From assembly GCF_025449335.1 (NCBI RefSeq), contig NZ_CP104883.1, positions 1,976,501 to 2,040,500 on the forward strand: 64,000 bases of DNA, written 5' to 3'. The translations under genes and the position numbers were made by a program. Position 1 is the stretch's first letter; every line of letters starts with the position of its first letter. This stretch comes from Bartonella sp. HY328 (GTDB taxonomy: Bacteria; Pseudomonadota; Alphaproteobacteria; Rhizobiales; Rhizobiaceae). This document shows positions 63,537 through 64,000 of the stretch, in pieces. The notes beneath the pieces were generated by a model. The model was given only the letters and a program-made list of their open reading frames with translations. It searched no databases and was not told where the DNA came from.

Positions 63537-64000
63537 CTAGTTTTTTTCTTTTGCTATGAGGGCGCGATAATTAATTATCGACGAAGCGGTATAAATAATA
63601 AGGGCCAACCAAATAAGCGAAAATGCAATCAACTCAACATGGCTAAACGGTTCATCAAATAGAAAGACCGCGAATAAAAATAGAATCGTCGGTGTTATAT
63701 ATTGCATAAGCCCCAAGGTCATTAAATTTAGTGCCTTGGCGCCGGTTGCAAATAATATGAGTGGAATGGCGGTTAACGGCCCTGCCCCAATAAGCAATAA
63801 TGTATCCAATGCGCTACCATCAGCAAAATGGTCGGTGCCGCCAGCTATAAAATAGGCCTGCATGAGAACAGCCGGTATAAAAAGAATAAGGGCTTCTAAC
63901 ATAAAACCTTGTGCTGGACCTATTGGCAAAGACTTACGAAATAAAGCATAAAGGCCAAATGTAAACGGCAAAACCAGAGAAACCCATGGCAAACCACCTT
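63537..64000 (-). CDS. rarD: RarD-type EamA transporter, 5' end cut by window edge
   Basis: C-terminal half of a drug/metabolite-family permease. The frame runs to the window edge and no true start is visible; the ATG near 63992 is internal. Visible are four to five hydrophobic segments and the RarD-like blocks GLPWVSLVLPFTFGLYALFRK and GAGPLTAIPLILFATGAKALNL ... LMQYITPTILF. RarD was named from E. coli chloramphenicol sensitivity; transported substrate is unknown. The last ~150 of about 300 residues are present. Confidence 0.82.
   Translation of the reverse strand, partial: GGLPWVSLVLPFTFGLYALFRKSLPIGPAQGFMLEALILFIPAVLMQAYFIAGGTDHFADGSALDTLLLIGAGPLTAIPLILFATGAKALNLMTLGLMQYITPTILFLFAVFLFDEPFSHVELIAFSLIWLALIIYTASSIINYRALIAKEKN

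Noticed and set aside
1..64000. Insertion sequences, prophage or CRISPR array
   Set aside because: No transposase, integrase, phage structural gene, regularly spaced direct repeats or target-site duplications were seen.

Overview
The window is chromosomal DNA from an alphaproteobacterium, most likely of the order Hyphomicrobiales (Rhizobiales) and close to the Brucellaceae/Bartonellaceae. The evidence is an Omp10-type outer-membrane lipoprotein, a DUF5330 protein next to sufE, a pcm-tolC-popZ block, a DUF882/YcbK protein, a small DUF1127 protein with CCTCC-loop RNAs, and 391-residue EF-Tu inside a fused str-S10 locus. Base composition is AT-rich, especially between genes. By my tally about 79% of the window is coding, with many gaps of 300 to 1250 bases. 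Genus is inference; no 16S rRNA gene is present.

Layout. 1-7717 (minus): translation super-operon rpsL-rpsG-fusA-tuf-rpsJ-rplC-rplD-rplW-rplB-rpsS-rplV, the last cut by the window edge. 8304-9083: xthA, followed by 1.25 kb with no recognisable gene. 10339-14206: a glutamate/aspartate-type ABC importer whose binding-protein gene is separated from the permease/ATPase genes by 700 bases holding a terminator and a possible decayed ORF. 14402-18878 (minus): luciferase-like oxidoreductase, O-methyltransferase plus a YqjI-like PadR regulator with a histidine-rich tail, and an acetaldehyde-type dehydrogenase. 19573-25035 (plus): DUF882 peptidase, copper-exporting ATPase behind a MerR/CueR-type promoter, and an orphan HTH plus PD-(D/E)xK-like protein. 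25048-33405 (minus): smc, a VOC protein, a DsbA-like thioredoxin, a DciA-like DUF721 protein, tRNA-Glu, a SpoU methyltransferase and panB.

33762-35582 (plus): an SPFH/NfeD pair. 35700-37285 (minus): hemH and omp10. 37878-39242 (plus): an NtrC-shaped response regulator whose ATPase motifs have decayed. 39620-39969 (minus): a 47-residue DUF1127 gene missed by length cut-offs, followed by three hairpins with CCTCC loops and a terminator, matching the cuckoo/CcsR small-RNA arrangement. 40206-46462 (minus): gltD and gltB. 47203-48849 (minus): CPA1 antiporter. 49185-51275: a diverged tandem duplication in which a small membrane protein gene and the 3' end of sufE occur twice, the second sufE copy being a stop-riddled remnant. 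51365-58879: DUF5330, an overlapping soluble histidine kinase/peptidoglycan-binding pair, a very long PopZ, TolC and a Pcm-like protein. 59119-64000: an atypical SDR, NAD kinase, RlmB-like methyltransferase, tRNA-Tyr, tRNA-Gly, methionine aminopeptidase and a truncated RarD-type transporter.

Most genes are housekeeping. Nitrogen assimilation is represented twice (importer for acidic amino acids, and GOGAT). Envelope and cell-cycle functions cluster on the right half. No insertion sequence, prophage or CRISPR array was seen. The observations most worth follow-up are the DUF1127/CCTCC-loop RNA array, the membrane-protein/sufE duplication, the degenerate NtrC-like regulator, the possible pseudoknot leader before the DUF882 gene, and the PadR palindrome.
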